A stretch of DNA of 64,000 bases from Parietaria judaica (GCA_954871525.1 OX940868.1:13208556-13272555); one strand, 5' to 3'. Counted from the stretch's first letter, positions 1 to 10,992 are shown. Notes: generated from the sequence alone by a model not told the origin. Numbers and translations: made by a program.

Positions 1-356
1 TCCGGCGTAGACGGGGAGATTCACCGTTCCCAGCGAGATAGCTACGTCTCCGTTGAAGCCAGATACCTTGCGCGGAAGGCCTCCGATGACTAGATCTTCG
101 ATTTCCATCCGCGTCAGACAATCATATGTGATGACGTCGACCGAGCTTCCATTGTCGACGAGGACGCGAGCAACGTCGCATCCTCCTATGTTGAGCTCTA
201 AAACTAGGGCATCGTCATGTTCGTCTGCGCATACTTCTTCATCGACGAACTCTATCGTCGTCTTCGGGCCGGTCATCCGCGCATCTTTCTGAGCGGACTC
301 CTTCCCTCTGCGTTGGTAGGCCTTGATGCTGTTGATGGAATCTTCGCAGAGGCGAG
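1..356 (-). pseudogene. Ty3/Gypsy (Tat lineage) pol start: aspartic protease, cut by window edge
   Basis: Minus-strand reading gives the retroviral-type aspartic protease core, with the active site V-L-V-D-N-G-S-S at about 142-165 preceded by a hydrophobic strand (L-E-L-N-I-G-G). It follows the gag gene on the same strand, as in plant Gypsy elements. Reverse transcriptase, RNase H and integrase would lie to the left, outside the window. The reading frame from gag into this protease is broken by the 47-bp tandem duplication at 357-450, so this copy could not make an intact gag-pol. The protease assignment is from the motif; the Tat lineage is inferred from the adjoining gag. Confidence 0.8.
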
Positions 357-450
357 ATCCTCCCATGATCAGGTCGATCCTCGGTCTTGCGACTGGTCTC
401 CCAATCCTCCCATGATCAGGTCGATCCTCGGTCTTGCGACTGGTCTCCCA
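357..450. repeat. 47-bp perfect tandem duplication inside the gag-pol junction
   Basis: Copy 1 is 357-403 and copy 2 is 404-450, both beginning ATCCTCCCATGATC on the plus strand. The period of 47 is not a multiple of 3, so the duplication shifts the minus-strand frame. The gag reading frame runs through copy 2 and stops inside copy 1 at 369-371, while the protease continues in the frame expected without the extra copy. Confidence 0.93.
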
Positions 451-2213
451 TCGTTCGGGCGTTCCCCCGACGCTTCCTCGATCGTGAGGCTTCTCTTTGG
501 GGCCTCCTGGTTTCCTCCCGCGCGCTGGGCTGGTGCCTCCCGCTTGTTTGGCCATGATCGGTTGTCGTTGTTCCATGGCTGAGTGGGCTTTTGGGAGACG
601 TCTTGGAATTCCCCTTGCTCGATCCTCCTTTGGATCATCTTCTTCAGAGTGGCGCACTCGTCGGTCGCATGGCCGTGGTATTCGTGGAAAGAGCAGTACT
701 TGCTCATGTCTCTCGGCCAAGGCTTTCTCTCGTAGCTGCCTCAGCCGCCGGAATGACCTCCTCGGCCACCCGAAAATCCTCCTCGGCCTCCAGAGTAGCC
801 TCCTCGGTTGCCAGAGTAACCTCCTCGATTCTCCGGAAAGCTTCCCTGGTTGCTCGGGAAGTATCCTGGTTGTGAGTTTCCTTGCGGGAGTTCCTCCTGC
901 CGATGGCCTTCGCGGTTGCCGAGCGCCTCTTTCTTTCCGTCCACCTGGTAGACTCCGTGTCCAGGGTTTTCCCTGATCCTTCGCTCGTCGGCCCCGTCTC
1001 TGCTTCTCCGATCTCGTCGTTCCCCTTCTCTTCTTGTTCTGGACGACGATCCCTCTCGCCCGTCTCTAGCTTCCTTCCTTTCTGGCCTGGTTCGGCCTTC
1101 AGCTTCCTCTTCTAGCCTTTTCTTGATCGCCTTATTTTCCTCCATGTCCATGTAGATTGTCGCTTTGTGGAGCGCGTCTTCTATCGAGTTCGGCAGCGAG
1201 ACGCACAGTTCGTCGTTGAACGGAGATTGGTAGTACAAGCCATGCTTCAAAGCTTGGACCGAGACGACATCCTCGATCTTCGGGATTCGGAACATGACGT
1301 TCTTGAATTTCTCTATGTATTGTCGAAGAGGTTCGTTCTTCCCTTGCTTGACATCGAAGAGGTTGGACACCGTCAGCTCCGTCTGTACGTAGATGGAGAA
1401 GTGTTTTAGGAAGAGGGCGACCAACTCGTCGGAGGTGTTGATGGAGCCCGGCGTTAATCTCGCGAACCAGTCGCTGGCGCGGCCCTGCAAACTCGCGATG
1501 AAAAGTCTGCACAGGACGGCTTCCTTCCGGACCTCCTCGGCCCCGATGTGGTCCGTCGCGATTCGGAATGACTTCACGTGTGTATGGGGATCTGTATCCC
1601 CTTTGTATGGCGTGAGTCTGATTTTCGGTAATTCCTCCAGCTCTATCCCCCGAATCCTAGTCGTGAACGGGGTGATTCTGGCTTCTCGCACCATCCTGTC
1701 GATTTCTGGCGCCGAGCTCGTCGCTTGGTGCACCTGCGATGCGACCTGTCCGAGCTTGGCTTCCATCTTCGCCGACATTAAGGCCATCGCCTTGGCCACC
1801 TCTTCGGCCACTCTTGCCGCCACGTCCGTCGTCGCATTGCCCGGCGTGTCCCCCGGCGTGCCTTCCGGCCGATTCGCTGCGGTTGGCTGAGCGGCGTCCG
1901 TGTCGAAGAGGTTCCTGATGAGCGACGGGGTTGACATGCCTAACGGTGCGTCCGTCGTCACCGTGTCTCTGCTGGCGCTCCCTCCGGCCCCTCGTGCGGC
2001 CGATTCTGCTATCTGGTTCGTCGGGCGCGGTCTCTCCGCGCGCTCTAGAAGGCTTGCGAGGCGTCTGTTCTCCGCGGCCTGTTCCTCTATCCTTCGGGCG
2101 GACTCTTCGGCTTTGCTGGTGACCTCCGTCATCTTTGCGATGGCTTCGGCCAGCTGTTGTTGCATTCGCTGCATGGTTTGCTCCTGGGCGGAGCTGGCTT
2201 CCTCAGCTGACAT
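369..2213 (-). pseudogene. Ty3/Gypsy (Tat lineage) gag polyprotein, interrupted
   Basis: The structural protein of an LTR retrotransposon, which forms the cytoplasmic particle packaging the element RNA. The ATG is at 2213, 51 nt after the primer site. Residues 1-65 are a Glu/Ala/Gln-rich likely coiled coil. The middle matches plant retrotransposon gag (LTPYKGDTDPHTHVKSF, then a WFARL block and LRQYIEKFKN). The tail has about five copies of a G-G-Y-S-G-x-R unit (RGG-like). A TGA at 741-743 interrupts the frame. The same frame then continues to a C-x2-H-x4-H-x4-C-type knuckle (YCSFHEYHGHATDEC) typical of Tat elements. The frame ends at 369 in the 47-bp duplication. Stop and frameshift mark a defective copy. 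Confidence 0.88.
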
Positions 2214-2263
2214 TATCCTTCCTCCCTTCGATTTCCTGGCTGTGCGATAGAAAGAAACAAAGC

Positions 2264-2280
2264 CCCCTCGGTGGGCGCCA
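2264..2280 (-). promoter_or_regulatory. Primer binding site, tRNA-Lys type
   Basis: The minus strand reads TGGCGCCCACCGAGGGG three bases after the LTR end. It complements the 3' end of plant tRNA-Lys(CUU) with one mismatch (A where T is expected at the 13th base). Position and sequence identify the minus-strand priming site and fix the orientation of the element. Confidence 0.8.
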
Positions 2281-2283
2281 AAC

Positions 2284-2972
2284 TGTAGAGGGCGATTTTA
2301 CTCACCGTGCAGTCACAAAGATAATCGAAAAATAATGAATAATTATAGACAATACGAATATCTCTGATTTGTTATGATTCCGAGAGGACCCGGTTTCTTC
2401 CGTTTGATAGCTTGGACAATCGAAGATTACACACTCTAACCCTTGGGAAATCGAGAATACTATGAATAAGCAAACTCGACGACTCAAGGATTTATTCTCT
2501 CAAACTCACGATAATAATGGATACTGAATACTGGATGCCTTTATGCTAAGTTTACATTCGTATTTATAGGTTTGAGGGTCTTCTAGAATATTCCTCAAAT
2601 TTGGCTAGGGTTTCCTCCTGAATCGCTATGATCGTGGTCGACTCCCTTATTTTGCGTTGGATATCCCACGAAATCTTCAACCGAATAAGCCAATCTTCCC
2701 TTCTTTCTCGCGATCTCGAATGAGTTCCTCTTTTAATGCGATTAGGCTTTCTCGAAGAGCTTTTCCTCGATGAACTTCCCTTTTGCAATGAGGTCTTGGG
2801 CCGGCTTTATCGGATGGCGACTTCTCGTGGGCTTCGCTTACTGGGCCTTACTTCTTCTATTCCTTGATGGGCTTGGATTATTTAGGCGATCTTTCTCTTG
2901 TTCTATGTCGTTTATTTCACAAACGACAAAGGGTAGTGTTAGGGAAAGATTTGACAAAATCTGACCTTAACA
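2284..2972 (-). repeat. 5' LTR of the Tat-type Gypsy element
   Basis: Read on the minus strand it begins TGTTAAGGTCAG and ends CCCTCTACA, giving TG...CA ends with TGT/ACA inverted termini, and it abuts the primer site. A TATA box (CTATAAATAC, plus 2560-2569) lies centrally. Length is 689 bp. Both ends and the TATA region match the solo LTR at 42008-42808 (same order: GGGCGATTTT end, AATATCTCTG block, TATA, TTTACATT, GACCTYAACA end), so the two belong to one family. The partner LTR is outside the window. Confidence 0.8.
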
Positions 2973-4344
2973 ATCTAGTCCCTCCGCTTCCACCATGTTA
3001 AGGTGACTGATTCGTTAGCACCGCCGCGGTGCCGCCACAAATCAGTGAAGCACACCGAGCAACCACATGTGATGACACGTTGGAAACAGAAAACGAACTC
3101 TGCTGGGCACCAAAAGCATTTCTGTTACTTTTACCGCTATTTTCCGTCTGTTATATACAGCTCAGCTGTAATAAAAGTCTGTAAATCGACTTGTGTATGT
3201 AGATGCAACTCAATAAGCAAATATATTCACTTGATCAGTTTCACAAATTATATCATCACGGAGCCTCAAAATATCCAGTAAACCTATGTTATAATTTGCT
3301 GCGAAGCTTTGGAATGGACCGGGCCAAGAAATCGGATTCAAGTCACAAATCCCTAGCGAATCATGCAACTTTTAGAAATATATGTTTGGCTAAGAGTAAG
3401 AACTAGCTGAGTTCATCTTGAAATTGATTGTTGATGTAGAGCGTTGAACACGAAGTTGCAAAATAAAACTCCGACTCCACAAGCAAAACCTCGAAATCTT
3501 TTTTCTTCATATCATAAAGCTAATAATAGTCATTAAAAGGCTTGATATAATGTTCTTAAAATAATTATAATTAAATAATAAAAGAGAATGATTCACATGA
3601 ATGGAGGGGATTTTATTTCCAATTAGCTCAATCGCCAATTCCTTTGTAATATTGGTATGTGACACAAAATTTTATTAATTTATTCTAGCAGATCAATAAT
3701 CAATTACTTGATATTGATTAAGTTGATGTAGTAGCAAAAGTTATTAATAAGGGAACTCCCTTATAAAGGTGGATATATTCCGTTGAACCTTATACTTAAC
3801 CAATTATAAATTATATAAAAAGACAGATTAGTTGGTAAAATGCAAAGAACAAAAATCCTGGAAACCAACATCTTTTGAATCTAAGAGCATAATTTTTCAT
3901 TTTAATTCTGAAATGTCTTTCTTTTTCCCTACCATCCACTCAGAGAAATTGAGTCACCCATTATAGCCATCTTAATTCTTCACTAATCAATTAATAAATA
4001 ATTATATAGTATTCTAATCCCCATTATCAATCTGTCTTTTTCTTCTTTGTTTTGACTCTTAGCTATTGTGAAAGCAACCTATACAATTACTATCACCAAG
4101 GTCTACTTTAATACATAGACATGTGAATACAGCAAGACACCTGTTGATTTGTATAATTGCATCAATATATATATATATATATACATACACACACATATAA
4201 AACACCTCAATACCAATCACTGAAAGTTGGGGTTTGCATTGTCACTTAAAAAAAAAAACCTCAAACAATTGATCAAATTTATTAGTCCATTTTATCAGAT
4301 ACGTTATTGTTCATTCAATCAAATATATCTTGTTACATAAATTG
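2973..4344. other. Non-coding DNA upstream of the ALMT gene
   Basis: 2973-2996 is a purine-rich stretch on the minus strand (GGAAGCGGAGGGA), followed by TGTTAAGG at 2996-3003, an inverted copy of the adjoining LTR end. 3003-3420 has no convincing gene. A TATA-like TTATATACAGC near 3150 and an ATATCATCACGGAGCC near 3250 hint at a decayed LTR with primer site, but this is weak. 3530-4344 is AT-rich and should include the ALMT promoter. A (TA)n(CA)n microsatellite lies near 4166-4198. Confidence 0.5.
3432..3530. repeat. Diverged fragment of the Gypsy LTR family found at 8203 and 13538
   Basis: The segment starts TGATGTAGAGCG and continues with AAAATAAAACTC, CCACAAG, CTCGAAATC and TATCATAAAG, in the same order as the first 100 bp of the LTRs at 8203-8551 and 13538-13886 (plus orientation). 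Identity is partial and the match fades after about 3530, so this is an old truncated relative. Confidence 0.6.
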
Positions 4345-7300
4345 ATGGTCCCAAAAGTTGATGTAGGCATGGAAGTGGAGAATGTGGCTGCAAAAGATGA
4401 GGGGAAGGGGAGGAGAAGCCTGTCCGATTTTCTCGGGAAGGCGAAACGGTTTCCGGGTTTCGCATGGAAAGCTGTGTGGCGGGTGGGGAAAGAGGACCCG
4501 AGGCGGGTCATTCACGCGCTGAAAGTCGGTGTGTCTTTGACGTTGGTCTCGTTGCTTTACTTGATGGAGCCTTTGTTTGAAGGAGTTGGCCAAAATGCTA
4601 TTTGGGCTGTCATGACTGTTGTTGTTGTTCTAGAGTTCACTGCAGGTTTGTTTCCCTATTGATGTATTGCGATATTAGCGGCATATATCTCTAAATTATA
4701 ATCATCGGTGCACTTTTATCTTTATATTTGCGTTAATTGACCGGGGTTAATGTCTGCATCAACACTCTCTTCATTATTAATTGACCGATCTATATGAAGA
4801 CGTTAACTCACTCAATTGACGTATCCAAGGGTATATCCGATAAGGAAATACGAACTTGAGGCAATGTGGCGCAAAAAAAATTTGAGGTACAAGTGCACCA
4901 ATAATCATAACTTAAGAAATATATGCCGTTAAAATCTGTATCTCTATGAAGTAAAATGATCAAGAAGTCTAAAGTTTGAGTACTGTTTTATTGGTTTTGG
5001 CAATAGGTGCAACTTTGTGCAAAGGGCTCAACAGAGGAATAGGGACACTTCTTGCAGGATCATTGGCATTCTTCATAGAGTACATTGCAAACTCCTCGGA
5101 TCGCGCTTTCCGAGCCTTGTTCATCGGAGCGGCGGTTTTCCTGATCGGTAAAGATCCTTTGGACTAACTTCGAAAAATATTACAAAATTTTCTAGAACTC
5201 TGCTTGTCCTTGTGACTTGTCCTAATGTAATGACACTCATTTCACTTTTCTTTGTTTTTGGCAGGAGGGGCGGCAACATACACGAGATTCTTTCCGAAAA
5301 TAAAAAAGAACTACGACTACGGAGTGCTGATCTTTCTCTTGACGTTCAATCTGATAACGGTGTCGAGTTACCGGGTTGAGAACGTGCTGAAGATCGCGCA
5401 CGAGCGCTTCTACACCATCGCAATAGGCTGCGGAATCTGCCTGCTCATGAGCCTCTTGATATTTCCGAATTGGTCCGGAGAGGACTTGCACTACTCCACT
5501 GTCCAAAAGCTTGAAGGCCTAGCCAAATCTATAGAAGGTATATTATATACATATATATATATATACACGTGGCGGCGGAACCACATAATACCAAAAAGTG
5601 GTAGTTCTCCCCCTCAAGAATCCGTACCCTGGTTCCGCCACTGTTTACACTTGTTGACTTCTTGTTTGACCATATTTTGTAGCAAGTATCTTGGTAACAA
5701 ATTTGTTCAAATAATGTACAATCCCGCAGCTTGCGTGGACGGATATTTCAACGATGCCGAAACCGACGAGAAACATCTGATTTTAAATGAGGAAGAAGAT
5801 CCTATATACAAAGGTTTCAAGGCTGTTTTGGACTCCAAATCTCAAGATGAGACAATGGTAAGTCTATTTTTAGTTCCCTTTTCCTTTGACCAAAGTTTTT
5901 ATAGGAGTATAATCAGTGTATATATATAAATATATAATATATATGATTTGAGCAGGCTTTGCATGCGAGCTGGGAACCAAGGCACTCAAGGCACTGTTAC
6001 AAGTATCCATGGCAGCAATACGTGAGATTGGGATGTGTTATTCGCAGTTTCGGATACACTGTTGTGGCTCTGCATGGATGTTTACAGACTGAAATTCAGG
6101 TAACCAAAATTCTCCTAATCTTTCGTTAAGTAGCACATTGCCCCGTTAATTTGTGCGCAATACATGACTTACTCAAATTGAAAGATATTAATCAATATAG
6201 AAGATTATTAAAAAAATTGTTGTCAAGCAATTAATGAGTCAAATTACAATTGGGTGGAAAATTTCATAGAATTAAATTTTTTTGATAGAAAATAATAAAA
6301 CAATTGTTGTGCACATGTTAATCTTAAATGTTAATTACTGAACGATCACTTTCATTCCTTTGACAAACTTGAACTATTTGTCCACTAATTCTCATAAATC
6401 ACGGACTAAAACCATCTAGGTTCATGTGCAGTCAAAAAGGGTTTTTTTTTTTTTTAACTTGAGCTAATAAATGAAAGCAATATTCATAAGTTCAAGATAA
6501 TATTTTTCTTCATCAATTACAAGAATCTATTGTTGATTTGCCTTTTCCATTCGTACACCTTTGTTTTACTATCTCATGAAATTCGCTACACAAACATCTT
6601 GACAAAAATCATTTCCTTAGTTTTATTACAAATAAAAACCATATAATTACAAATAAACACAGTTATAGATTTCTAGTATACAAATATCATAATATATGAC
6701 TCTTCATTTGATAGCCCCATCATAAACACCATTATGATTTATGAATAAGCTGTATACCTAAGAAAATGACATGTTGTACATTAATTAAATATCATTTGAG
6801 ATGTCAACCTATGTACATTTAATAATAGCGGTTTCAACCTTATACTCCTATTAATAACTGAAGTCGAAAAAAAAAAAAAAAAAACTAAGCAATATTCTAC
6901 AAAAAATAAAATAAAATAAAAATGTAACTAATACTTAACTTACAGATATTTACTATGTAAGTACACATATATTAGTATTTTTGAGAAGCATAAATGCCAT
7001 TATTACGGGTTAAGCGTCCAATGTTACAATATATGTGGTTCTTTGAGTTTCAAATAAGTTTTCAAAATGAATACCCGAGACACACATGTATTGTAACATT
7101 GTATTAAACCCATAAATATAGAAACAACTAAATTATGTTGTCTCAATATATTACTTTATGGGTATTTATGCCGCGTTGTCTGTCTAAACTAAAGGACGTT
7201 ACAATATGCCAAATAGTTTTTATTTTATTTTTATAGGGACCCTTTTGAAATAAAGTTTCAGTTCGGGGGTGCAAACATCAATCAGTAAAATACATGAATA

Positions 7301-8088
7301 ATTTTATTTAGTGATCAAATCTTACCGACCTTTTTTTCATTTAATTTTAGACCCCAAGATCCATCCGAGCTCTCTTCAAGGACCCTTGCACGCGCCTCTC
7401 CAAAGAAGTCTCCAAGGTCCTCATGGAGCTCTCCGACAGCATCCTCCACCGCCGCCACTGCTCGCCGGAGCTCCTCTCCGACCACCTCCACCAGGCCCTC
7501 CGCGACCTCAACGCCGCCGTCAAATCCCAGCCCCGCCTCTTCCTCTCTTCCCAGCCCCCCTCCCGTCGCTCCTCCCTTGCTCGTACCCCCGCGCCCGCCA
7601 CGCCCAAAACGCCTCCATTTCCCGAGACGCCCACAACGCCTACAAATCCCGGGACGCCCACGACTCCCGCCTTTCCCGAGACACCCACAACTCCCACCTT
7701 CTCCGAGACACCCAAAGCGTCCGCCTTGCCAGGGACGCCCTGGCGAACGGCGCTGGGGAGCGTGAAGACAGACTCGTCGGCGCTGACGGAGTGGCGGAAG
7801 AATGGCGGCGGTAATAATAATAACAACAACAACAACGGGAAGATGCTGAGGACGCAGCTGAGCCGTGCGGCGATCACGAGCCTGGAGTTCTCGGAGGCGC
7901 TGCCGCTGGCGGCGTTCGCGGCGCTGCTGGTGGAGACGGTGGCGAAGCTGGACCTGGTGATCGAGCAGGTGGAGCGGCTGGGCACCATGGCTTGCTTCAA
8001 GGAGTTTGACGAGAGCAGTGTGGGTGGTCGTGACCAGAGATCTTCCAAGGATTATGTTGTCAACGTTCAAAGCAATGCCACGGACTGA
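4345..8088 (+). CDS. ALMT12: Aluminium-activated malate transporter family anion channel, ALMT12/QUAC1-like
   Basis: A predicted membrane anion channel; ALMT12/QUAC1 relatives carry malate-activated R-type currents in the guard-cell plasma membrane during stomatal closure. Exons 4345-4645, 5007-5147, 5265-5537, 5730-5857, 5956-6099 and 7351-8088 keep one frame across five GT-AG introns and encode 574 aa. The N-terminal half has KEDPRRVIHALKVG, WAVMTVVVVLEF, GATLCKGLNRG and FPKIKKNYDYG with about six membrane segments. Exon 5 carries the family WEPRH motif. The C-terminal cytosolic half is Pro/Thr-rich (about 7570-7735) with an Asn run (7809-7835), then a conserved LEFSEALPLAAFAALLVE helix. 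A second ATG at 4369 is possible. Intron 5 (1251 bp) is AT-rich with no gene seen. The clade call rests on N-terminal similarity; the malate response is inferred. Confidence 0.93.
5566..5642. mobile_element. Possible tiny hAT-type MITE in ALMT intron 3
   Basis: The segment begins GTGGCGGCGGAACCA and ends with CTGGTTCCGCCACTG, whose reverse complement is CAGTGGCGGAACCAG, a common plant hAT terminus. The inverted ends flank under 80 bp. No clear target duplication is visible because the left flank is a TA microsatellite. Confidence 0.35.
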
Positions 8089-8202
8089 TATGTATTATAA
8101 TATAGTACGTAGTATATATATATTATGATGAGTTCATGTCATGTATTGGTCCTAACTTTGATGTATCATTGCCATTTACATATGGGATATTTGCGGCAGA
8201 AG

Positions 8203-8551
8203 TGATGTAGAGCGAATATGAAGAACACGGAGAACGCGTCTTTGCGAGATAAAACTCGACTTCACAACCAAAAGCTCGATTTTTTATATCATCAATAATC
8301 TGAAAATTGCGTAGAAGCTTCACCAAATAAATATAACACGATCGCAAAACCCTAACTAACTCCCTAACAAAGTGCAACCTGATTGAATATAAAATAAAGG
8401 AAAGAAATAGTCAAAGCAATGAAACAAACGACAAAGCAGATAATAAGATTTGATCACAAATAAAACAAAACTTAATAGTGCACCAAAGTGGAGAAACAAA
8501 TTGCATGCTCCATGCACCATGCACGTGTGGTTGATCATCTTGCCCGCATCA
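8203..8551 (-). repeat. 3' LTR of the outer Gypsy element
   Basis: On the minus strand it runs from TGATGCGGGCAAG to CTCTACATCA, with TGATG/CATCA inverted ends. It is a direct repeat of 13538-13886 with a single G/A difference (in AGATTTGATCAC). The left flank is AGAAG. Confidence 0.95.
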
Positions 8552-8712
8552 TTCTCTCGGCGTTGAGAAAATTCGTCCTCGAATTTATTGGGACGAGTTG
8601 GTAGTGGACTCGGGTGGTTCATCAAAGTAGGGCGTCACGATCGTAATGTCAGGCGGCTTGTCGGGTGGCTTCTTTGCACACTTAATAATTGGCCGCTCGC
8701 GGATCTCGTCAC
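8552..8712 (-). pseudogene. Tail of outer Gypsy pol plus polypurine-like tract
   Basis: The minus strand reads a short frame ending PYFDEPPESTTNSSQ-stop, then a segment resembling chromovirus pol ends (NKFEDEFSQRREND in another frame), then a purine-rich GCCGAGAGAA just before the LTR. It is cut on its right by the Copia insertion; the last five bases (GTCAC) are that insertion's target duplication. Confidence 0.55.
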
Positions 8713-8960
8713 TATAAGCCTATAAGCTAGACTTTGGTTTGTCTACTTGCATAGCAAGTTGTTAGAATATTTTATTATTTATTATACAACTTGCAACATG
8801 TTTCAACTTGATGCCCAAGTTTATCCTAGGGTTAGTTTAGTCATTTTGGTAGTTTGTTGGTGGCTATATAAAGGACCTCGGTTGTAGCATTAGAAATCAT
8901 CTCTCCAAATATATATTTTTGGTTCATTTCTCCTCACTGCTCTTCTTAAAGTGAGCATAC

Positions 8961-8998
<38 letters not shown>

Positions 8999-9080
8999 AG
9001 AGAAGAGGAAAACGTGAGTGGTGCTCTAAAGAAAGTGTTATTTTATTTGTGGCAAAAGTTCCAATTATTTGGAACTAACA
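8713..9080 (+). repeat. 5' LTR of the nested Copia, 5'-TA...CA-3' ends
   Basis: It starts TATAAGCCTATAAGC and ends GGAACTAACA. A TATA box (CTATATAAAGG) lies at 8863-8873. A (TA)n run near 8964-8992 is longer than in the 3' LTR. A canonical-looking TGTTAG lies 47 bp inside the start and would pair with the terminal CTAACA, but the target duplication and the direct repeat both place the real end at TATAAG. Confidence 0.9.
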
Positions 9081-9082
9081 TT

Positions 9083-9094
9083 TGGTATCAGAGC
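9083..9094 (+). promoter_or_regulatory. Primer binding site, initiator tRNA-Met
   Basis: TGGTATCAGAGC lies two bases after the 5' LTR end and is the standard plant Copia primer site, complementary to the 3' end of initiator tRNA-Met. Confidence 0.93.
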
Positions 9095-9309
9095 GAGGTT
9101 GTTGGTGTCGTTATCAGGTCTCTTGAAAGTCTTAGTATGCTTTGTGGTTGCGGTTCCGTCTGATCTTCCACATCAGAAACGAATTTCTTGAGTTTTTAGA
9201 AAGTCTTAGTATGCTATGTGCTTGCAGTTCCGACTGATCTTCCACATCAGAAACGATTTCCTGATATTTTTTGTGAGAGTTTTCTTTGTGTCGAGGTACC
9301 GTCAACGCG

Positions 9310-9879
9310 ATGGGTGATCTCCAAGTTGTCGGAGGAATCAAGAAACTCAACAACACCAACTACAATACATGGGCAACATGCATGATGTCCTATTTGCAAG
9401 GGCACGACCTATGGGAGATCGTCGGCGGAAGCGAAACTACGCCTCCGGAGGAAGATGCTAACGGCACCTTGCGCAAATGGAGAATCAAAGAAGGCAAAGC
9501 GATGTTCGCCCTGAAGACCACTATTGAAGAAGAGATATTGGAGCACATTCGGGATGACAAGACGCCCAAAGAAGCATGGGAGACGTTCACGACGCTTTTC
9601 TCAAAGAAAAATGATGCGAGGCTACAGCTCTTGGAGAACGAGCTGCTATCAATCTCACAACGCGACGTGATGATTGCTCAGTATTTTCACAAGGTCAAGT
9701 CGATATGTCGTGAGATTAGCGATCTCGATCCGAAGTCTGTCATTGGAGAGGCTCGTATGAAGAGGATCATAATTCACGGCTTGAGATCGGAGTACCGAAG
9801 CTTCGTGATTGCTGTACAAGGATGACCCGTCCAACCATCACTTGTAGAGTTTGAGAATTTTCTAGCAAGCCAAGAAACG
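9310..9879 (+). pseudogene. Copia gag (capsid part) with a premature stop
   Basis: The frame starts MGDLQVVGGIKKLNNTNY and contains the Copia gag signature W-x-x-x-M near the start and a KEAWETFTTLFSKKNDARL block (UBN2-type gag). It stops at TGA 9823-9825 after 171 aa. The frame continues past the stop without shift (PVQPSLVEFENFLASQE) into the downstream frame at 9880. A TGG-to-TGA change is the simplest explanation, since a Trp fits at this place in related gag proteins. Confidence 0.88.
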
Positions 9880-10992
9880 ATGGCTAAGCAAATGGGCGGC
9901 GTCACGGTGAAGAATGAAGATGAGAAGCACCTCCTGCTGACACATGAAGAATGGGTGGCTAAGCAGAAGAAGAACCATGAAGTTGAGTCTTCTTCAAGCT
10001 CGTCGAGTTGTGGCGGGTACGGCGGAAATAGCCGAGCACGTGGTAGAGGCCGAGGACGAGGGCGAGGTCGTGACATGCGAGGTCGAGGCAGTAGCTCACC
10101 CCGCCAGGAAGGCACCACGGTCCGAAGAGACCTCACCGCACCATACACGCCCCAGCAGAACGGCGTGGTGGAGAGAAGAAACCGGACCGTCATGGACACT
10201 GCAAGGAGTTTGCTGAAGAGCATGCAAGTCCCGGCGAGGTTTTGGGGAGAAGCAGTACGACATGCGGTCTACTTGCTGAACCGTCTACCGACGAAGGCGC
10301 TAGGCGAGCGCACCCCTTACCAAGTCTGGAAAGGGAAGAAACCTCATCTGGAGCATTTGAAGGTGTTTGGGTGCACCGCACATGTGAAGACTGTGGGACC
10401 AAACCTCAAAAAGCTCGATGATCGGAGTCAATCGATGGTGCACCTTGGCGCGGAAGAAGGGAGCAAGGCACACAGACTCTACGACCCCCGACGCGGCAAA
10501 GCGCATGTCAGCAGAGACGCCGTGTTTGAAGAAGAAAAGAAATGGAATTGGCGAGACGAGAATGGAGAGCCCGAACAGAACTCGGTGGAGTTCATACTCG
10601 AAGATGAGGAGGCGGTCGAGCATGAAGAGGGAGATAGTCCGTTCCAGGGGCTAGCAACGCCCAGCTCGACGGAAACCAGTTCATCTGGAACCAGCTCACC
10701 ACCAGACTCGCCGAACCCAGGATCAGGAATGAGCACCCCAATCCCAATGACAGCTAGTTCGGGAGGAACCAGCTCGGGAGACTCGTCGATCAAGGACGGA
10801 CCACGAGGGTTCCGTACCCTGTCTGACGTCTACGAAGAAGCGCGGGAACTTGATTTGAGCCTGGAGGAGCTCCTACTGGTTAGTGAAGAGGAACCAACCA
10901 GCTATCGTGAGGCAGCCACCGAGAAGGAATGGCAGAAAGCGATGGAGAGAGAGAGCTTGAGTCAATTGAGAAGAATCAGACATGGGAGTTAG
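9880..10992 (+). pseudogene. Copia gag tail fused to the C-terminal part of integrase
   Basis: The frame starts MAKQMGGVTVKNEDEKH (gag) and runs through a Ser-rich and an Arg-Gly repeat (GRGRGRGRGRDMRGRG). Near 10110 it enters the integrase core at its last catalytic Glu region (YTPQQNGVVERRNRT). The CCHC knuckle, aspartic protease, HHCC integrase finger and the first two catalytic Asp residues are missing. The usual Copia sequence then follows (FWGEAVRHAVYLLNRLPT, HLKVFGCTAHV) up to a Ser/Pro/Thr-rich linker. The frame is lost near 10950 in a GA repeat. The deletion of probably more than 1 kb left the frame open. Confidence 0.88.

Noticed and set aside
741..743. TGA in the Gypsy gag as programmed readthrough
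   Set aside because: The frame continues after it, but the same copy also has a frameshifting duplication, so ordinary decay explains it. No readthrough signal was evident.
2997..3260. Decayed Copia LTR starting TGTTAAGG with a primer site near 3250
   Set aside because: The start may be only the inverted motif of the neighbouring LTR, the primer match is poor, and there is no second LTR.
7315..8070. Long minus-strand open frames (251 and 233 aa) opposite the last ALMT exon
   Set aside because: They are shadows of the GC-rich, repetitive sense exon. They have no family motif and include low-complexity repeats.
9823..9825. TGA in the Copia gag as a recoding site
   Set aside because: A TGG-to-TGA point change fits the conserved Trp position, and the element has further disabling lesions.
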